Of a stretch of 64,000 nucleotides of DNA, positions 59,801 to 64,000 are shown one piece after another. How positions within the stretch are numbered: the first letter of the stretch is position 1; every line of letters starts with the position of its first letter. Origin of the DNA: Trichinella spiralis (taxonomy: Eukaryota > Nematoda > Enoplea > Trichinellida > Trichinellidae); the NCBI GenBank assembly GCA_000181795.3, contig CM012953.1:8745438-8809437 (forward strand). The letters run 5' to 3'. A model generated the notes under the pieces. It was not told the DNA's origin. It saw only the letters and a list, made by a program, of their open reading frames with translations, and ran no database searches. A program made the translations under genes and the position numbers.

Positions 59801-60771
59801 AATGTATGCCAGGCAATTTATTCCAAGTTTATATTCAATATAGGACTTATATTAACCTGACATTAATTTCTATATATTATTAATTGCAATTTATTTATGA
59901 AACAAAGATGAAATGAAAGTTCAAAATTTTTTAGATGTAATTTCCCACAAATTTGCATTGATATTCATACATTGATTTGTTGAATAAGGTGAAGAGAATT
60001 TTTTCATACATGCACTATTTCTTTCGTACAATGCAATTGATGTTGAAAGTTCAAAATTTTGATAATAATAAGTTCGCATTTCAAATATTTTCAAACTGAA
60101 GCTATAAATAATGTTTACCTTTGTCTCCGAAGTGACAAACTGGAAGCAAAACAACAAGAACAGCAATGTCGTAAGCACTGGAGAACAAGCCGCTCTGGGA
60201 ACTGCTCAACTGAAATCTGCTTTCTAAAGTTGTGATGCTATTTGGCACGAATCCATTTATGGCCATGCTTTGAGAAGTTGCACTGATGCATAATATGATC
60301 AATAAAAATTTTGCCTTTTGAAAGTTTCTCAACAGTTTATAGATGCATCTGAAAATGATAGATATTATTAATTGATGATCAACAAATTCTCGTTGAGAAA
60401 AATTGCATCAAGTTATACAACTAATATTTAAAAAATGTGAGAAAATTTACTCTTCATTCCATTTAATAAAGGTTGAATTAATTGAAGCGACAAGAAGAAA
60501 ACCAGTGTAGCAGCAAAAAATAAAAATGAGAACAGTCAAAATGGTAATATTTGAACACATACAGAAAGAAAATGGCAATAGCACATTTAATAATGTTAAT
60601 TAAATTAAAATTCCTAAATTGGAAATATTGAATTAATTACCTTTTGAAATTTTCAAAACTTTTCGATCTGGCTGCAGGTTGATTGGTGCTGTTGTTGCCC
60701 GGATGATGATGATGATGATATTTTGGGGAAGTGAAATTAAAATTGTTCACAGCAGAGCTTTTCTCTTCCAT
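56854..60771 (-). CDS. Organic anion transporting polypeptide (OATP/SLCO family)
   Basis: Plasma-membrane 12-pass carrier for amphipathic organic anions. Twelve exons join in frame to 671 residues, the usual family length: 60771-60641, 60348-60119, 59624-59201, 59108-58987, 58910-58795, 58735-58591, 58532-58343, 58261-58093, 57865-57690, 57629-57565, 57514-57383 and 56969-56854. Marks in order: a cytoplasmic N-terminus with a His5 run, ITTLESRFQLSSSQSGLFSSAYD (family pattern TTIERRF.L.S...G), the superfamily signature around DHPSWYGAWWIGF (residues 268-279), IKDLPKL, GNILGGYVIKW, a Kazal-like extracellular loop with ten cysteines (CNEECGCSNIYNPVCDE, CYAGC, CSC, CLQSC) and ALGLDYIFVRALGSVPGPIL before the last helices. 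The intron at 58590-58533 has a GC donor. Introns are as short as 50 bases. Substrate cannot be deduced. Confidence 0.95.
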
Positions 60772-63700
60772 AACAAAATGAAAATCCAAAGCAAACAAAT
60801 ATGCTTTATTAGTTGAATATTATTCAAATTTTCAGCGAGAAAAAAGTTTCAATCAGCAGTAAAAATGTTTGTGCATGCGGATCGATGGCATTATTATATA
60901 TATAAAACTTGGCTGAATGAACGAATAAACGACACGCAGCCGTTTGTCACCTAGCCTTATTTTGGATACTGTCGAACATGTTGAAACCGGTTTTCTTAAG
61001 GCGGTAAATTTTATTCACCATCATTAAATCAGGCGAAGATTTTTTTGACAAATAAATCATAAAATTAATATTACAACAATTATGTAAATTTTAAGAATTG
61101 TGGACAGCAAAAAAAATTATTTCAAAATGATAAATTTGAGCAAATTTTATTTATTATTAATTAAATATTAATAAAATTCATTTTCAACATTGTTCAATTT
61201 GTCATTTTCAGTATTAATATATTATTTTCATAAAAATCAAAAAATATGAAAATCGATGAATTATTAATTGAAATCAATGAACGCCATTCATATATATATG
61301 CATGCATTTTTGTCTATTGTATAAGTAAAATAACAAAATACGGCAAGTTATTCGTTTACAGTATGACTTTTACTTATTATTCAAAAATAATGTTCAATTT
61401 TGTATTATTATTTCATAGAAATTAATCACACAAAGATATTTTCCAACAGTAATTTAAATAATTTTATTCACTTAGTTTAATTTTAATTTTAAATTTAAAA
61501 ATAATCAACCATGTTAATTGCAGGTACAAATCGCATGAACATTCTGTTGAAATTGCTAACTGGTTAAAAGATAGAGTAAAAGAGACAAAAAATACATCAC
61601 CACCAATACAAAATAAAAACCTGAAATTTCTTGTTGCGCAAATTTCTATAGTCTAATAAATTTCTATAATCGACATGTTTTATAAATACAAACTAAAACG
61701 CGGAAGGTGATGTGAATAACATTTTTTATTTTTTTTGAAATAAATTTCATGCATTCTCTGAAATAATAAATTAAAATGAATGAAATGTAAATTTATTTCA
61801 AATAATAACACAAGATAATTGTTTAAACATTCAATTCTGGGATGATGTACTGTAATTACAATTTACTCAGCATAATTTTCATAAAAACATTTTAAGATTT
61901 TTTGCCATCAAATTGATTCTTAAAAATTATTTTAATAATAAATTTTTAAAATATAATGAATGTTACGTTTGAAACGGTAAACATTTAGGCAATTTAATTT
62001 TTCAAAATTTCAATTTTATTCTCAAGTTTGCAATACTTCAACAATTTCATTTAAAATTTTTTATGGCTGAAATTCCCAAGATAATTCTGATTATTTAGAT
62101 TTTCAAATTCTATAAAATAGAGCAGCGCTGAATTATAAAAAAGCAAGACTTTTAATGCTCTGACATTAGATTAAATTCATTAAATCTGACAAAGAAATTC
62201 AAATTCTTTGTTACAATAGATGCAAAATTTTTGGAAAATTTTTTCAATAATAATAATTTTTTGAATGCTCCAGACTTATGCAATTTCTTTTTAAAATAAA
62301 GTTTTCAATATTGATAATAAGTTTAAGTTTGTTGTAAAATAATGAATTTTATGATACGTTCAAGAAATTTTAAAATTATCACAAAGAGAATAGAAATAAA
62401 AATAAAACCAATCCAAAAAAATGATTAATTTGCTTTGAAAAGTTTGCACGAATGACTCATATTTCACCGTTATCAAATAAAAAAATCAAAACACTACATC
62501 GAAACAAATCTTAATTTTTGAATAGCACTGCATTTCAGAAAATGGCCATTACTTTTATATTTCTGATAAAGAATAATTCTTCTTCTAATCAGAAGAATAT
62601 TCAAAGCTGCAGAAAAATCGAACACATTATTCTCAGCGGAATTTACATATTTATATAATAAAATCGAAGCTGTGATAAATTATCAAAGCAAAATTCAAAA
62701 ATATTCAAAAGCAAAACTGGATTTTTATTCCAAAAAATTAATGCATGCACGTGTTATTTTTTCAAATTACAGTGCAAACGGTGAAAAATGAAATTTATAA
62801 TTATTGACAATAAAAATGATAATAATTTGATAGATAAAAGAAATTACAGTTTTTCTTCATTTTTATTGAAATCTTTTAAATATAGACAAACATAATTCAT
62901 TACTCTTTGAAATGGAATCTTTCTTCATTCTTATCAATAATACCACTATTTGAACTCTTCATGACCATTATGCATTTGACTCGACTGATTTTTTTTCTTC
63001 AGTTTAAACCAGTTTACCATTATATTAATATTAATTTAAAATTTATTGCATATTAAATGAATATCAAATGTAAAAATTTTCGACATGCACATAACTTATT
63101 TATCATATTTATTTACATTTATATATAAAAGAATAACACTTGCAATAAATGTTAAAAGTTGAACTGAAGCAATTACTGCCATTTAGAAGCTATTTAACAA
63201 TGCTATAGATGGTGATTGCTTTACTTTATGTGAACCAGTTGATAACACTTTGACAAAGCAAAATGCATCAAAAGCTTAATTTGCATCATTTATTAGATTA
63301 CTTTTTCTAATATGTGATAATTACTTTCTAAATATTTGACATTACAGTTAAGTGGCAAGGTTTATTACAATAAGAAATTTCAGCTGTAACAAATGTAGAA
63401 ATTTGCAGCATAGAATATGCTAAATTTGCTTATTGCAAGCTTCAACAATTGGAAATTTATTTTGAAATTATTTTTAAAAGTGAAACAATTTTTGTTCAAA
63501 ATTTGCTTATATTCTACAATTTATTTTTGAACAACTTTCACTCGCTTCAAACATGAAGAATACATGTGCATATTAAAAATTACACAGCATTCTTTTCAAT
63601 AATTGCACCATCATGACAAAAATAATAATAATAAAATGAAAATTTCGGGCAGCATATATTTCATATATAAATATTAAAATTTAAAATCAAATAATAAAAT

Positions 63701-64000
63701 TGTTTTTAATTTTAAATTGACTGGGTCAATTGTGCTGATTATAATTTTAAAGTTAAACGTTTAAATTGTTGTGAAAAGGTGAAATTTATTCATACTGGAA
63801 AATTGTCTGACGCATGCGCATTGTTGTTCAACGCCAAGAAATTAGTCCAACCGAATAAAATCAAAAGAAAACGCTATTTTCAGATATTTCATTATCATAT
63901 GATCGATTTTTTGGAACGATAATTTTCTGCCCTGACGATCATGCATCGTTGCTTTTTTAAAATGATCTCGCACAATGTAAACAGCCGCGAAAATATTACG
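60772..64000. other. AT-rich DNA upstream of the OATP gene, no gene seen
   Basis: Very AT-rich with many poly-A/T runs. The first 200 bases include the TATATATATAAAACTT stretch near 60894-60908, which could be a TATA box for the OATP gene. No supportable frame, RNA gene or repeat element was found. A slightly GC-richer patch occurs near 63810-63990 at the window end. Confidence 0.45.

Noticed and set aside
1-64000. CRISPR arrays, bacterial operons, riboswitches, tRNA or rRNA genes
   Set aside because: No regularly spaced repeats, Shine-Dalgarno-led gene strings, or cloverleaf-type B-box sequences were found by eye. The window is eukaryotic. tRNA genes cannot be fully excluded without a covariance search.

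Overview
The window looks like an AT-rich invertebrate (metazoan) chromosome segment. The evidence is GT-AG introns, many only 50-90 bases long with TTTTCAG- or TTNTAG-type acceptors, a Distal-less homeobox gene, claudin/Clc-like four-pass proteins, an endonuclease IV (a DNA-repair family kept by nematodes), an OATP transporter, and remnants of BEL/Pao, Ty3/gypsy, hAT and pogo-type elements. A nematode, possibly an enoplean such as a mermithid or trichinellid relative, is my best guess. It is an inference from gene content, not proven by the sequence.

Layout. 1-4186: Distal-less/Dlx gene on the minus strand, three exons. 4187-20842: a gene-poor, very AT-rich stretch interrupted about every 2 kb by islands of roughly 350-560 bases with visibly higher GC, a pattern expected of a developmental regulator's cis-regulatory landscape. 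One island contains a 67-codon ORF. 20843-23672: two claudin-like four-pass membrane protein genes in tandem on the minus strand. 25099-28036: a 15-exon endonuclease IV (APN-1 type) gene, minus strand, with a long lysine/alanine-rich N-terminal extension. 30349-34011: a decayed BEL/Pao LTR retrotransposon, minus strand, whose gag N-terminus is joined in frame to a piggyBac-type cysteine-rich domain. 36458-37798: a small single-EGF, single-pass membrane protein, plus strand, ligand-like. 39213-40799: an intronless, GC-rich KCNQ-like potassium channel gene, plus strand, convergent with a GRWD1/Rrb1-type WD-repeat ribosome-assembly gene (40985-42964, minus). 47414-47622: the start of a secreted precursor cut off by a 10-N assembly gap. 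48362-50130: a decayed gypsy pol fragment. 50829-52385: an ING-family PHD-finger gene. 53171-53851: a pogo-like MITE. About 54530-56330: a hAT/ZMYM-type transposase remnant. 56854-60771: a complete 12-exon organic anion transporter (OATP/SLCO). The rest of the window to 64000 shows no gene.

The genes are unrelated housekeeping, signalling and membrane functions, not a pathway cluster. I found no CRISPR, operon or prokaryote-type system. The most unusual points are the gag-piggyBac chimera, the endonuclease IV gene in which all 14 introns are phase 1, the KCNQ-like channel that lacks the two outer S4 arginines and the PAG hinge, two GC-AG introns, and the evenly spaced GC islands upstream of Distal-less. 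Exon models were built by eye from splice consensus, reading-frame continuity and family alignment. Every multi-exon model listed closes in frame.
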